Part shown: positions 43,514-51,329 of the stretch, in pieces
Position numbering within the stretch: position 1 is the stretch's first letter
Layout of the letters: every line of letters begins with the position of its first letter
From: Oscillospiraceae bacterium
GTDB taxonomy: Bacteria > Bacillota > Clostridia > Oscillospirales > Ruminococcaceae
Direction of reading: 5' to 3'
NCBI GenBank assembly: GCA_017399765.1
Contig: JAFQBH010000017.1
Span: 1-64,000 of the forward strand
Length of the DNA: 64,000 nt
Translations under genes and position numbers: made by a program
The notes under the pieces: generated by a model
What the model saw: only the letters and a program-made list of their open reading frames with translations
Told to the model about the DNA's origin: nothing
Databases searched by the model: none

Positions 43514-44779
43514 TCATCTCATATAATCGAACTCGATATCGAGAATGCTTACTGTGTCGCCTTCGTTGATGCCCATTCTTTCAAGCTCATCGATGATTCC
43601 GGAAAGGCGGAGAACCCTCTGGAAATACTGGAGAGATTCATAGTCGTCGAGATCAACAAAACCGAGAGCGTGCATAAGCCAGGGCGCTTCAACGACATAG
43701 ATTCCGTCTTCGATATGGATTTTGAATTCCTGTTTGGAAGTAATCTCTTCACGAACGGGAGCCTCGGCTTCATATCTTACGATTGGCGGAAGTTTCGCAA
43801 GTTCCGCGGCAACGGCATTGATAAGTTCCTGAACGCCTTCGCCGGTAGCGGCGGAGATAAGATAGGTTTTGAAGCCGTTTTCTTCGGCAAATTCGTTGAA
43901 TTCATCGATCATTTCCTCGATGGAAGCGTCGGCTTTGTTGAGAGCGACGATCTGCGGGCGTTTTGCTAGTTCCGGATTGAATTTTTCAAGCTCATAGTTG
44001 ATCTGCTTGTAATCATCAATGGGGTCGCGTCCGTCCATTGCGGAAATATCAACAACGTGGAGAACAAGTCTACAGCGTTCAACGTGGCGGAGGAAATCGT
44101 GTCCGAGACCGACTCCTTCGGAAGCGCCTTCGATAAGACCGGGAATATCGGCCATTACGAAAGAACTGCCTGCGTCCATTTTTACAACGCCGAGAACAGG
44201 GGTAAGGGTTGTGAAAGGATAGTTCGCAATTTCCGGTTTTGCGGCGGAAACAACGGAAATAAGGGTGGATTTTCCGACGTTGGGGAAGCCAACAAGACCT
44301 ACGTCCGCAAGAAGTTTGAGTTCAAGAGTGACCTCGAATTCTTCGCCGGGGAAGCCGGGTTTTGCAAATTTCGGGATCTGGCGGGTTGCGGAAGCAAAAT
44401 GCTGGTTGCCCCAGCCGCCTTTTCCGCCTTTTGCAACAATATGGGGCTCCTTATCGGAAATATCCGCAAGGATCCTTCCGGTTTCCGCTTCGCGGATAAG
44501 GGTTCCCACCGGAACTTTTATAACAAGGTCCGGTGCGGATTTTCCGGTCATATTGCTGCCGGAACCGTTTTTGCCGTTTTCGGCAATATAGCGTTTTTTG
44601 TATTTGAAATCAATAAGGCTGGAAATGTTGGTGTCGCCGACAAAAACAACGTTTCCGCCTTTGCCGCCGTCACCGCCGTCGGGACCGCCGGCGTTTACAT
44701 ATTTTTCACGATGGAATGTAACTGCGCCGTTGCCGCCGTTTCCGGCCTTTATTCTGATTTTTGCGGTATCGACAAACAT
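43514..44779 (-). CDS. obg: Obg GTPase
   Basis: A 421-residue GTPase linked to 50S assembly and stress/sporulation entry. The N-terminal glycine-rich Obg fold has AGNGGNGAVTFHREKYVNAGGPDGGDGGKGG; the G domain has GFPNVGKST, TTLTPVLG, DIPGLIEGA and NKAD; a C-terminal OCT domain follows (about 350-421). The ribosome site GGAGG lies in the last codons of the GNAT gene 3 bases upstream, so the two are coupled. Confidence 0.96.
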   Translation of the reverse strand: MFVDTAKIRIKAGNGGNGAVTFHREKYVNAGGPDGGDGGKGGNVVFVGDTNISSLIDFKYKKRYIAENGKNGSGSNMTGKSAPDLVIKVPVGTLIREAETGRILADISDKEPHIVAKGGKGGWGNQHFASATRQIPKFAKPGFPGEEFEVTLELKLLADVGLVGFPNVGKSTLISVVSAAKPEIANYPFTTLTPVLGVVKMDAGSSFVMADIPGLIEGASEGVGLGHDFLRHVERCRLVLHVVDISAMDGRDPIDDYKQINYELEKFNPELAKRPQIVALNKADASIEEMIDEFNEFAEENGFKTYLISAATGEGVQELINAVAAELAKLPPIVRYEAEAPVREEITSKQEFKIHIEDGIYVVEAPWLMHALGFVDLDDYESLQYFQRVLRLSGIIDELERMGINEGDTVSILDIEFDYMR

Positions 44780-44782
44780 CTT

Positions 44783-45247
44783 TTATACCTCCGATTGATC
44801 TTCGAGTGTAAGCTCCATATAGCTTTCCTGCTGTATGAAGCCGAGTTTTTCATAAAGCGGTCTTCCGAGTTTTGAAGCGCCGAGCCAGATTTTTTTGATT
44901 CCCCTGGATCTTGCGTCTTCAAGAAGCTTTTCAAGAAGCATTTTTGAAAGACCTTTTCTGCGGTGTTCCGGCGCTGTATATACGTTGGTAATATAACCCC
45001 GGACGCTGATTTTATTCGTGAATGAGGGCGGCAGATCGTAATAAACGATTGCCGCGGTTGAAAGGAGCTTTCCGTTTTCTTCTGCAATAAGCTGGAGAAA
45101 ATCTTTTGAAACAAGCCATTTTTTAAAAAACGCATCGAGCTCCGGATCTATATCGCAATCCGGCGAAATGCCTTCGTCGATAAGCTGGAGTTTTCGGACT
45201 TCTGAAAGAAGTTCGGCGTCTTCAAATTCGGCTTTTCTGATTATCAT
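44783..45247 (-). CDS. GNAT family N-acetyltransferase
   Basis: A 154-residue acetyltransferase: MIIRKAEFEDAELLSEVRKLQLIDEG, then VYTAPEHRRKGLSKMLLEKLLEDARSRGIKKIWLGAS with the acetyl-CoA R-R-K-G-L signature, ending PLYEKLGFI. ATG 45247 follows AAAGGAGG by 8 bases; the frame to 45295 runs into a repeat element. It is placed between rpmA and obg, which are adjacent in many Firmicutes, and drives obg translation by close coupling. Confidence 0.88.
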   Translation of the reverse strand: MIIRKAEFEDAELLSEVRKLQLIDEGISPDCDIDPELDAFFKKWLVSKDFLQLIAEENGKLLSTAAIVYYDLPPSFTNKISVRGYITNVYTAPEHRRKGLSKMLLEKLLEDARSRGIKKIWLGASKLGRPLYEKLGFIQQESYMELTLEDQSEV

Positions 45248-45270
45248 GGGGAAAACCTCCTTTATAAACA

Positions 45271-45397
45271 GCCTTCCCAGAGGGGAAGGTGACATTTCCG
45301 AAGGAAATGACGGAAGAGGGCGAAGCGCAGGCGGAGATTTGTCAGGGATTATCCCTCCTCAGTCTGCTTCGCAGACAGCTCCCCCTCTGGGGAGCCT
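45271..45397. repeat. Hairpin-rich dispersed repeat, copy D
   Basis: Hairpins CCTTCCC-AGA-GGGGAAGG (45272-45289), CATTTCC-GAA-GGAAATG (45293-45309), GTCTGC-TTC-GCAGAC (about 45362-45376) and GCTCCCC-CTCT-GGGGAGC. The right part (ATCCCTCC, hairpin, CCTC hairpin) matches copies A-C. It lies in the 200-base gap between rpmA and the GNAT-obg unit. Confidence 0.6.
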
Positions 45398-45409
45398 TTC
45401 TTGAAATTT

Positions 45410-45441
45410 AAAAAGGGACGGAATACCGTCCCTTTTTTCAA
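45410..45441. terminator. Terminator of rplU-prp-rpmA
   Basis: An 8-bp stem AAGGGACGG / CCGTCCCTT with a 4- to 5-base loop, A-run on one side and T6 on the other. Confidence 0.88.
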
Positions 45442-45451
45442 CGCGGGCAGA

Positions 45452-45736
45452 TTACTGCTCGACAGGATATACGCTTACCTTTTTGCGGTCTGCACCGAAG
45501 CGTTCGAATCTTACAACGCCGTCAGTGAGAGCGAAGAGGGTATCGTCGGAACCTTTGCCAACGTTGTTACCGGGATGGAAGTGAGTTCCGCGCTGTCTTA
45601 CAAGGATGTTACCTGCAAGAACAAACTGACCGTCGGCTCTCTTCGGGCCAAGGCGTTTGGATTCGGAATCACGGCCGTTTTTAGTGGAGCCCATACCTTT
45701 TTTATGGGCGAAGAACTGCATACTGAGTCTAAGCAT
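45452..45736 (-). CDS. rpmA: 50S ribosomal protein L27 with N-terminal propeptide
   Basis: A 94-residue ribosomal protein. The N-terminal [13 protein letters not shown] matches the Firmicutes L27 extension that the Prp protease removes after FF; the Prp gene lies directly upstream. The mature N-terminus reaches the peptidyl-transferase centre. The rest ([47 protein letters not shown]) is canonical. Confidence 0.97.
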   Translation of the reverse strand: MLRLSMQFFAHKKGMGSTKNGRDSESKRLGPKRADGQFVLAGNILVRQRGTHFHPGNNVGKGSDDTLFALTDGVVRFERFGADRKKVSVYPVEQ

Positions 45737-45740
45737 GTTA

Positions 45741-46058
45741 TTATACCTCCGTAATTATAAGGTTGATCGTGTTCGGAAAGTCTTCGGAAAGAAGTTTTAA
45801 ATGAAGCCGAAGCGCCGAAACAAAATGGTTTGCGGCAGGTCTTGGGTTTGGGGGAAGAATACATTCGATGCAATCTTCATAAACGTTAACTTCACAGTTA
45901 ACCTTCACAATTTCTGTAATTCCGTTAATGGCCATTTGAACGGCCGAACTTACCGAAGCACAGACAATGTCTTTTCCGCTTTCGGCAAAACCTGCGTGTC
46001 CGCTTATTGCGAAACGCTTGGGTTCGCCTTTCTTATAAAAGAATTCAGCGCGGATCAT
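45741..46058 (-). CDS. prp: Ribosomal-processing cysteine protease Prp
   Basis: A 105-residue protease with catalytic His in [13 protein letters not shown] (His21) and Cys in [11 protein letters not shown] (Cys33), as in YsxB/Prp. It cleaves the L27 propeptide encoded by the next gene. Gap of 4 bases to rpmA and 6 to rplU; one operon. Confidence 0.94.
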   Translation of the reverse strand: MIRAEFFYKKGEPKRFAISGHAGFAESGKDIVCASVSSAVQMAINGITEIVKVNCEVNVYEDCIECILPPNPRPAANHFVSALRLHLKLLSEDFPNTINLIITEV

Positions 46059-46064
46059 CGTTAA

Positions 46065-46373
46065 TTAGCCTTCGATTGCTTTAACAAGAAGCTTGGTATA
46101 GGGCTGACGATGACCGAGAGCGCGTTTGCTGCCTTTTTTGGTGCGATAGGTGAAAACATTGATTTTCTTGCCTTTGCCGTTTTTAACGACTTCTGCGACA
46201 ACTTTTGCGCCTTCAACATAGGGAGCGCCTACTTTGAGGGATTCGCCGCCGAGAACAAGAACCTTATCAAGGGTGATTTCTTCGCCTTCGTTGGCTTCGA
46301 GTTTTTCGACATAGAGAGTATCGTTAAGTTCTACACGATACTGTTTACCGCCGGTTTCGATTACTGCGTACAT
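46065..46373 (-). CDS. rplU: 50S ribosomal protein L21
   Basis: A 102-residue protein: [25 protein letters not shown] start and the [20 protein letters not shown] end are diagnostic. ATG 46373 follows AAGGA; upstream codons to 46460 belong to the leader. First gene of rplU-prp-rpmA. Confidence 0.96.
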   Translation of the reverse strand: MYAVIETGGKQYRVELNDTLYVEKLEANEGEEITLDKVLVLGGESLKVGAPYVEGAKVVAEVVKNGKGKKINVFTYRTKKGSKRALGHRQPYTKLLVKAIEG

Positions 46374-46459
46374 GATATTCCTTCTTTTCAATAGACTCGC
46401 TGACTTGAGGCGGCGTTCCCTAAAAAAGGACGCACTTTTAGAGCCTTTGGCATGCGGCA
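46374..46459 (-). ncRNA. Candidate L21 leader
   Basis: The 86-base untranslated leader of rplU on the minus strand contains a hairpin GCGTCC-(T-rich)-GGGAACGC and further pairing potential. An autoregulatory L21 leader occurs at this position in many Firmicutes; the match to that family is by position, not by covariance search. Confidence 0.4.
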
Positions 46460-46465
46460 AGAAAT

Positions 46466-46494
46466 ATTATATCAGCACAATTAACGAATGTCAA
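46466..46494 (-). promoter_or_regulatory. Promoter of rplU-prp-rpmA
   Basis: On the minus strand TTGACA (46494-46489), 17 bases, TATAAT (46471-46466): a perfect consensus. Confidence 0.85.
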
Positions 46495-46540
46495 GTACCA
46501 AATGTGTAAAATTTGCCTTAATTATGCGGTTTTTTTGAAA

Positions 46541-46574
46541 ATAAAAGCGCCTTTTTCAAAAAGACGCTTTTGGT
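46541..46574 (-). terminator. Terminator of mrnC-yitT
   Basis: Stem AAGCGTCTTTTT / AAAAAGGCGCTT with one G-U pair; T-rich on the minus side. Confidence 0.75.
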
Positions 46575-46575
46575 A

Positions 46576-47442
46576 TCAGTTTTCATCAAAAGTTTCCTTG
46601 AAACCTTCGCCGATAACGTTGCTTGCGGGAGCAACCATTATAAAAGCGGCGTGGTCAACTTCGAGAACAATGCGTTTGAATTTTGAAAACTGTCTGCTTG
46701 GCATTGCACACATAATAACAAGTTTTTTGTCACGCTGATATCCGCCTTCGCCGTTAAGATAGGTAACTCCGCGGTCCGTTTCTTCCATAACTCTTTCGGC
46801 AACTTCGGTAGGGTACTCGGTAACTACATAGGCGATTCGGGTTTCGTTAAAGCCATAAAGAACGCTGTCCATTGCTCTTTCGGTAACATAGACGGAAACA
46901 AGAGCATAAAGCGCCGCATCGAGAGTTCCATAATAAAAACCGGCAAAAGCAACAATGATAAAATCTATTGCAAGAAGGATTTTTCCAAGAGGGATATGCT
47001 GGAAATATCGAAGAAGAACTCGCCCGAGAATATCCGTTCCGCCGGTCGTTGAACCGCGGAGAAAAATTATCCCCATTCCGATTCCGATTGCCGCGCCGCC
47101 GAAAAGGGAGGCAACAAGGGTGTTTTCGGAATATGCGGGAAGGAAACTTTCAAGAATGTTGGTGATGACGGAGAGAATAAAAAGAGTGCGGAATGTGCTT
47201 ATTGTAAAACGCTTTCCGATAACGAAAAGTCCAAGCAGAACAAGCGGAATGTTAAGAAGAAAAGTGAGAGTGCCCATCTGCATTCCTGTTACGGAATGGA
47301 GGACCGTTGCAATTCCGGTAACTCCGCCGGGAGCGATTTCGTTAGGGGTTGTAAAAACCGTTACGCCGACAGCAAAAATCACGGAACCGATTACATCCGC
47401 GCCGATGTCTTTTAAAAATTCAAGGGCGTTTTCTTTTTTCAA
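46576..47442 (-). CDS. YitT family membrane protein
   Basis: A 288-residue protein with about five or six transmembrane helices and the family block NEIAPGGVTGIATVLH and RGSTTGGTDILGRVL, followed by a C-terminal cytoplasmic DUF2179 domain (about 222-285, GVTYLNGEGGYQRDKKLVIMC). YitT proteins may be transporters; the substrate is unknown. It overlaps mrnC by 4 bases. Confidence 0.9.
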   Translation of the reverse strand: MKKENALEFLKDIGADVIGSVIFAVGVTVFTTPNEIAPGGVTGIATVLHSVTGMQMGTLTFLLNIPLVLLGLFVIGKRFTISTFRTLFILSVITNILESFLPAYSENTLVASLFGGAAIGIGMGIIFLRGSTTGGTDILGRVLLRYFQHIPLGKILLAIDFIIVAFAGFYYGTLDAALYALVSVYVTERAMDSVLYGFNETRIAYVVTEYPTEVAERVMEETDRGVTYLNGEGGYQRDKKLVIMCAMPSRQFSKFKRIVLEVDHAAFIMVAPASNVIGEGFKETFDEN

Positions 47443-47858
47443 GCGCTGACCTCCTTTTTGGAATGTTCAAGGATCATTTCAAAAATCTCACGGATTCTTT
47501 CGTTTTTCTGTTCAAGATAAAGCCAGCCGAAAAGGGATTCAACTCCGGTTGCCTTGCGGTATTCAATGGCGTTTGCGCCTTTCGGAATATGGGTGGCGCT
47601 TGCGTTTCTTCCTCTGTGGAGGATCCCTTTTTCCTCCTCGGAAACTATGGGTTCAAGAAAATCAAAAACATTTGCCTGAAAACTTGCCCGGACCATTTCC
47701 ACAGCCATTTTATGAAGTTTTCCGACTTGAAGAGAACCGTGCTCAAGAAGGTGCTCGCGCACCATTATTTCATAAACAGCATCTCCGATGAACGCAAGAG
47801 AAAGTCCGTTAAGTGTGTTTCCTTCAATTTTCTTTTCTGAAATTTCGAGCAAAATCAA
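47439..47858 (-). CDS. mrnC: Mini-ribonuclease III
   Basis: About 139 residues with an RNase III catalytic domain but no double-stranded RNA binding domain: NGLSLAFIGDAVYEIMVREHLL with the catalytic Asp, then EKGILHRGRNASATHIPKGAN, then YRKATGVESLFGWLYLEQ. It trims 23S rRNA precursor ends in B. subtilis. Several TTG codons near AAAGGCGG could start it (47873, 47858, 47852); 47858 is a compromise. Confidence 0.92.
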   Translation of the reverse strand: MILLEISEKKIEGNTLNGLSLAFIGDAVYEIMVREHLLEHGSLQVGKLHKMAVEMVRASFQANVFDFLEPIVSEEEKGILHRGRNASATHIPKGANAIEYRKATGVESLFGWLYLEQKNERIREIFEMILEHSKKEVSA

Positions 47859-47886
47859 AACGCCGCCTTTCAATATCTATGAAATT

Positions 47887-47915
47887 ATTTTACCATTTAA
47901 AAGCTTTTTTATCAA
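47887..47915 (-). promoter_or_regulatory. Promoter of mrnC-yitT
   Basis: On the minus strand TTGATA (47915-47910), 17 bases, TAAAAT (47892-47887). Confidence 0.7.
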
Positions 47916-47917
47916 CA

Positions 47918-47947
47918 TGAATATTTATTCGTTTAAATTACGGAATA
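47918..47947 (+). promoter_or_regulatory. Candidate sigma-G/F-type promoter
   Basis: TGAATA (47918-47923), 17 bases, CGGAATA (47941-47947). The -35 equals the forespore sigma-G consensus; the -10 matches CATACTA at only four of seven positions, so support is partial. It lies about 80 bases before the small gene at 48025. An imperfect GGAATAATTG/CAATTCC dyad follows. Confidence 0.3.
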
Positions 47948-48024
47948 ATTGAAACAATTCCGCAAAAAATAATTCCGGAGGATAAACTCTTCCAAAAAAA
48001 TTTGTTTTGAACGGAGAAAAAACA

Positions 48025-48177
48025 ATGCCTGAAAATTATGCAAGAGAAAATACCAATAACAAAAACTGTAAAAACTGTGGCGGAAAGAACAAGGTTTCGA
48101 ACGAAGCAAACAATGCAAGAACTCCTATGAGCAAACAGAATGCCGCCCAAAGAAAAACCCAGGATTGCGACAGATAA
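48025..48177 (+). CDS. Small Cys- and Asn-rich protein of 50 residues
   Basis: ATG 48025 is preceded by ACGGAG at suitable distance and the frame closes at TAA 48175, with a strong terminator starting 4 bases later, so it is a complete one-gene unit. The product is hydrophilic, with NCKNCGG (a CxxC pair), a late Cys, and many Asn, Lys and Gln; no signal peptide or helix pair. The composition recalls small spore or stress proteins, and it neighbours yabP/yabQ, but I recognise no family. It is below the size usually annotated. Confidence 0.6.
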   Translation: MPENYARENTNNKNCKNCGGKNKVSNEANNARTPMSKQNAAQRKTQDCDR

Positions 48178-48180
48178 TCA

Positions 48181-48215
48181 AAAAATACCGAAAGCGCTGC
48201 TTTCGGTATTTTTTG
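48181..48215 (+). terminator. Terminator of the small gene
   Basis: Stem AATACCGAAAGC / GCTTTCGGTATT with T6. Confidence 0.9.
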
Positions 48216-48259
48216 ATTTTATCCTGCATAAAATTTTTAAAAGACAGGGGGGTGGAAAA

Positions 48260-48538
48260 ATGCAGAAAAACGAAAGAACCGAAAAAAAGCATGATCTTTC
48301 CTTGGAAAACCGAAAAATTCTTAAAGCAACCGGTGTTGTCGATGTTGAAAGTTTTGATGAAACAAAAATTTTTGCAATGCTTGAAAGCAAAGCTTTTTCA
48401 ATAGAAGGGAAGAATCTTAAAATTGCAAATTTTTCTGCCGAAACCGGCGATTTGAAAGTTGAAGGCGAAATTGATTCCGTTACATATTCAGATGCTCTTT
48501 CAAGAAAAGCCGGGATTTTTGCGAGGATCTTCAGATGA
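48260..48538 (+). CDS. yabP: Sporulation protein YabP
   Basis: A 92-residue protein with the YabP/YqfC pattern HDLSLENRKILKATGVVDVESFDETKI and ETGDLKVEGEIDSVTYSD. In B. subtilis it is made under sigma-E and needed for spore cortex formation together with YabQ. ATG 48260 follows GGGGGGTGG. CATAAAAT at about 48231-48238 with GGTATT 16 bases upstream could be a sigma-E promoter. It overlaps yabQ by 4 bases. Confidence 0.92.
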   Translation: MQKNERTEKKHDLSLENRKILKATGVVDVESFDETKIFAMLESKAFSIEGKNLKIANFSAETGDLKVEGEIDSVTYSDALSRKAGIFARIFR

Positions 48539-49185
48539 TTTATACAACGGATATAATCGGATATCAGTGGGAAATTTTTTTGAAATCGCTTGCTTTGGGA
48601 ATTCTTCTTGGCGGGTGTTATGATGTTTTAAGAATTGTCAGAACGGTTATCCGTTTTGGCAGAAAACTTTTTATAGCAAGCGATTTTATATATTGCGTTT
48701 GGGCCGGGTTCCTGACTTTTTCGTTTCTTTTGAACGAAAATTTCGGAATACCGAGGTTTTATATTTTTTTTGCGGCAGCGCTTGGCTTTTTAATCTGGTA
48801 TTCAACGGTGGGAAAAATCAATATGTTTTTTGCAAAAATTTTACGGAAAGTTTTAAGAAAGGTTTCGGCTCCGTTTTTTAAAATATTCCGAAAAATACTT
48901 AAATCAGCCAAAATACGCACAGCAAAGGCGAAAATATTTTGTGAAAAAGCCAAAAAGGCTTATGAAAGCCTATTGAAAAACAAGAGCGGATTGGTATATA
49001 ATATATTGTGTCTAAATGTATCAAAGGCTTTTTCGTTTTGCGGAGAAAAAGCCGGAAAGGAGCCCGAAAAAGTTGAAAGCAACGGAACAGAAAAAACCGA
49101 AAAAGGGGCTTTTCCTCAGAATCGCAGCTATTGCATTCGCGGTGTATCTTCTCATATCTCTGATATCGATGCAGTCAAGCATTAA
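48535..49185 (+). CDS. yabQ: Spore cortex biosynthesis protein YabQ
   Basis: A 216-residue membrane protein: about five helices in the first 100 residues (LKSLALGILLGGCYDVLRIVRTVIRFG, DFIYCVWAGFLTFSFLL), then a basic tail rich in Lys and Ala. This is close to the B. subtilis length of 211. Its last 113 bases overlap divIC in another frame, which is rare for two functional genes. Sigma-E-class sporulation role by homology. Confidence 0.9.
   Translation: MIYTTDIIGYQWEIFLKSLALGILLGGCYDVLRIVRTVIRFGRKLFIASDFIYCVWAGFLTFSFLLNENFGIPRFYIFFAAALGFLIWYSTVGKINMFFAKILRKVLRKVSAPFFKIFRKILKSAKIRTAKAKIFCEKAKKAYESLLKNKSGLVYNILCLNVSKAFSFCGEKAGKEPEKVESNGTEKTEKGAFPQNRSYCIRGVSSHISDIDAVKH
48973..49002 (+). promoter_or_regulatory. 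Vegetative promoter of divIC inside yabQ
   Basis: TTGAAA (48973-48978), 18 bases, TATAAT (48997-49002), inside the yabQ coding region and about 70 bases before divIC TTG 49073. Confidence 0.65.
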
Positions 49186-49372
49186 CCAAAAGAAAAATGA
49201 ACTTGATGATCTTCGTCAGCAATATACCGAATCGCTTATCAGAAACGAGGAGCTCCAAAAGACGCTTGACAGTTACGGAACAGATGAATTTGTTGAGGAA
49301 CAGGCAAGAGAAAAACTTGGTTATGCCTATCCCGAAGAACATTTTTACATCGACGTTTCCGGAACGGACTGA
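49073..49372 (+). CDS. divIC: Septum formation initiator DivIC/FtsB family
   Basis: A 99-residue bitopic protein: basic N-terminus, one transmembrane helix (about 15-34), an extracellular leucine-zipper-like coiled coil (SINQKKNELDDLRQQYTESLIRNEELQKTL) and a C-terminal EQAREKLGYAYPEE signature. It links FtsL and DivIB in the divisome. TTG 49073 is chosen with AAAGGAG 10 bases upstream; ATG 49016 lacks a ribosome site. It overlaps yabQ by 113 bases in a different frame. Confidence 0.9.
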   Translation: MKATEQKKPKKGLFLRIAAIAFAVYLLISLISMQSSINQKKNELDDLRQQYTESLIRNEELQKTLDSYGTDEFVEEQAREKLGYAYPEEHFYIDVSGTD

Positions 49373-49405
49373 GTTATCACTTTTGAGGGGGACAAAATTT
49401 AAAAA

Positions 49406-49858
49406 ATGGACGTTGAAATAGGAACTATTGTCGAAGGCAAAGTTTCCGGAATTACCAATTTCGGTGTTTTCGTTGATATTGGTGAAACCACCGGAATGGT
49501 ACATATTTCCGAAGTTGCAAGAAATTATGTGAAAGACCTTAAAGAATTTGTAAAAATGGGACAGGAAGTTAAAGTTAAAGTAATTTCCGTAAGCCCTGAA
49601 GGCAAAATCAGTCTTTCAATGAAACAAGCGGAGGAACCGGAAAAAAGAGAAGACCGCCGCCAGCCAAGAAGAGAAAGAGAACCGGCGAAGGTTTCCCGGG
49701 GCGCAGATTCTTTTGAATTCCATCCAAGACAGCAGGAAAGTCTTTCTTTCGAAGATATGCTCAGCAAATTCAAACAGACCAGCGACGAAAAGCTCAGCGG
49801 AATGAAAAAAACGGACGGAAACAGAAGAACCGCCCAGAACCGCCGCAAGCCACAATAA
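49406..49858 (+). CDS. S1 domain RNA-binding protein (YabR-like)
   Basis: A 150-residue protein with one S1 domain (about 3-75: EIGTIVEGKVSGITNFGVFVDIGETTGMVHISEVA, VKVKVISVSPEGKISLSMKQ) and a basic, Arg-rich disordered tail that should bind RNA. The divIC-yabR order matches the Bacilli/Clostridia block. TGAGGGGG lies before ATG 49406. Confidence 0.9.
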   Translation: MDVEIGTIVEGKVSGITNFGVFVDIGETTGMVHISEVARNYVKDLKEFVKMGQEVKVKVISVSPEGKISLSMKQAEEPEKREDRRQPRREREPAKVSRGADSFEFHPRQQESLSFEDMLSKFKQTSDEKLSGMKKTDGNRRTAQNRRKPQ

Positions 49859-49862
49859 CAAA

Positions 49863-49890
49863 CCCGGCGGGAGAATTTCTCCCGCTTTGC
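49863..49890 (+). terminator. Weak terminator
   Basis: Stem GCGGGAGAA / TTCTCCCGC with only a short T-run (TTTGCGTTTA). Confidence 0.5.
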
Positions 49891-49925
49891 GTTTATAGAG
49901 GAAACTTTAAAAAGGGGAAAAATAT

Positions 49926-51083
49926 ATGCTTTTTTATAATGCGGGAATTTTTACGGCCTGCTCGGATTTTATAAAAAACGGATATGTTCTCATAAAGGAC
50001 GGACGCATTATCGACGTTGGTCCAATGGAATTTTGCCCAAAAGACGATGAAAAATATGACCTTTCCGGTCTTACGATATATCCCGGATTTATCGACGCCC
50101 ATTGCCACCTTGGAATGTGGGAAGACGGGCTCAGCTTTGAAGGCGATGACGGAAATGAGGATACCGACCCGGCAACGCCCCATCTTCGCGCTCTCGATGC
50201 CATAAATCCCGCTGACAGAGGCTTTAAGGAAGCTCTTGAAGCGGGTGTGACGACGGTCGTTACCGGTCCCGGAAGCGCAAATCCCGTTGCGGGACAAATG
50301 GTTGCCATAAAAACTTATGGCAAAAGGGTTGACGATATGGTAATAAAAGCGCCGATGGCGATGAAATTTGCCCTTGGCGAAAACCCGAAAAACACCTATC
50401 ACAGTAAGGACGAAACCCCTTCAACAAGAATGGCAACGGCGGCAATTATCCGCGAACAGCTTAAAAAAGCTCAAAGATATCAGCGCGATATCCTTGCGGC
50501 GGAGGAAGATGAGGAAACCGATGAACCGGAAATCGACGTAAAAAGCGAAGCTCTTGCGGAGGTTGTGGAAGGAAATATCCAGTCCCATTTCCACGCGCAC
50601 CGTTCCGACGATATTTTTACCGCGATCCGCCTTGCGAAGGAATTTGACCTTGATCTTGTTCTTGTTCATTGCACCGAAGGATATCTCAATGCTGAAAAGC
50701 TTGCGGAAGAAAAAGCAAGAGCGATAGTCGGTCCGCTTATCTGCACCAGAACAAAGCCCGAACTTTCTAACGAAAGGGACGAAAACGCAGCAGTTCTTAA
50801 AAAGGCCGGAGTCGAAGTTGCAATCTGCACCGACCACCCGGAAGTTCCGATTCAATATCTTCCGCTTTCCGCAGGAATTGCGGTAAGAGCGGGAATGGAT
50901 CACGATGACGCAGTTCGCGCAATAACTTCCGTTCCGGCAAAAATCCTCGGTCTTTCGGATAAAATCGGTTCCATAGCTCCGGGAACGGACGCAGATATTG
51001 CAATTTTCAAAGGGGATCCCCTTTCCGTATATGAAACCCCGGTCTGGGTTGTTGCCGGTGGAAAAATCGTAAAAAAAGCTTGA
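49926..51083 (+). CDS. Amidohydrolase, imidazolonepropionase-like
   Basis: A 385-residue metal-dependent hydrolase. IYPGFIDAHCHLG has the first HxH zinc pair; a second His appears in SHFHAHRSDDI, a third in VLVHCTEGYL, and the Asp in ICTDHPEVP. The ends (DGRIIDVG at the N-terminus, GSIAPGTDADIAIFKGDPL at the C-terminus) are typical of cytosolic amidohydrolases. The substrate is unknown. A GAAACTTTAAAAAGGGG site precedes ATG 49926. Confidence 0.9.
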   Translation: MLFYNAGIFTACSDFIKNGYVLIKDGRIIDVGPMEFCPKDDEKYDLSGLTIYPGFIDAHCHLGMWEDGLSFEGDDGNEDTDPATPHLRALDAINPADRGFKEALEAGVTTVVTGPGSANPVAGQMVAIKTYGKRVDDMVIKAPMAMKFALGENPKNTYHSKDETPSTRMATAAIIREQLKKAQRYQRDILAAEEDEETDEPEIDVKSEALAEVVEGNIQSHFHAHRSDDIFTAIRLAKEFDLDLVLVHCTEGYLNAEKLAEEKARAIVGPLICTRTKPELSNERDENAAVLKKAGVEVAICTDHPEVPIQYLPLSAGIAVRAGMDHDDAVRAITSVPAKILGLSDKIGSIAPGTDADIAIFKGDPLSVYETPVWVVAGGKIVKKA

Positions 51084-51095
51084 TTTATAAAAACA

Positions 51096-51135
51096 AAAAT
51101 CCCGTTTTCGTTAAAGAAAACGGGATTTTTGTTTC
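51096..51135 (+). terminator. Terminator of the amidohydrolase
   Basis: Stem AAATCCCGTTTTC / GAAAACGGGATTT with T5. The gap from 51136 to 51329 holds only a possible -10 (TATAAT 51265-51270) of hpf. Confidence 0.9.
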
Positions 51136-51329
51136 ACACAACATTTATATTTTACCATTAAAAGGTAAAAAGGTCAATATATAGGATTTAAATTCTCTGA
51201 AAAGCATAATAAAACGTTAACATTTCCGTAAAAATAAACAATAGAAACAAGCCTTTTCAGATGTTATAATTAAGTTACAGAAGGAAGATAAAATCTTCCC
51301 GAAGTGTTAACCAAAAAGGGGGTAAATAT

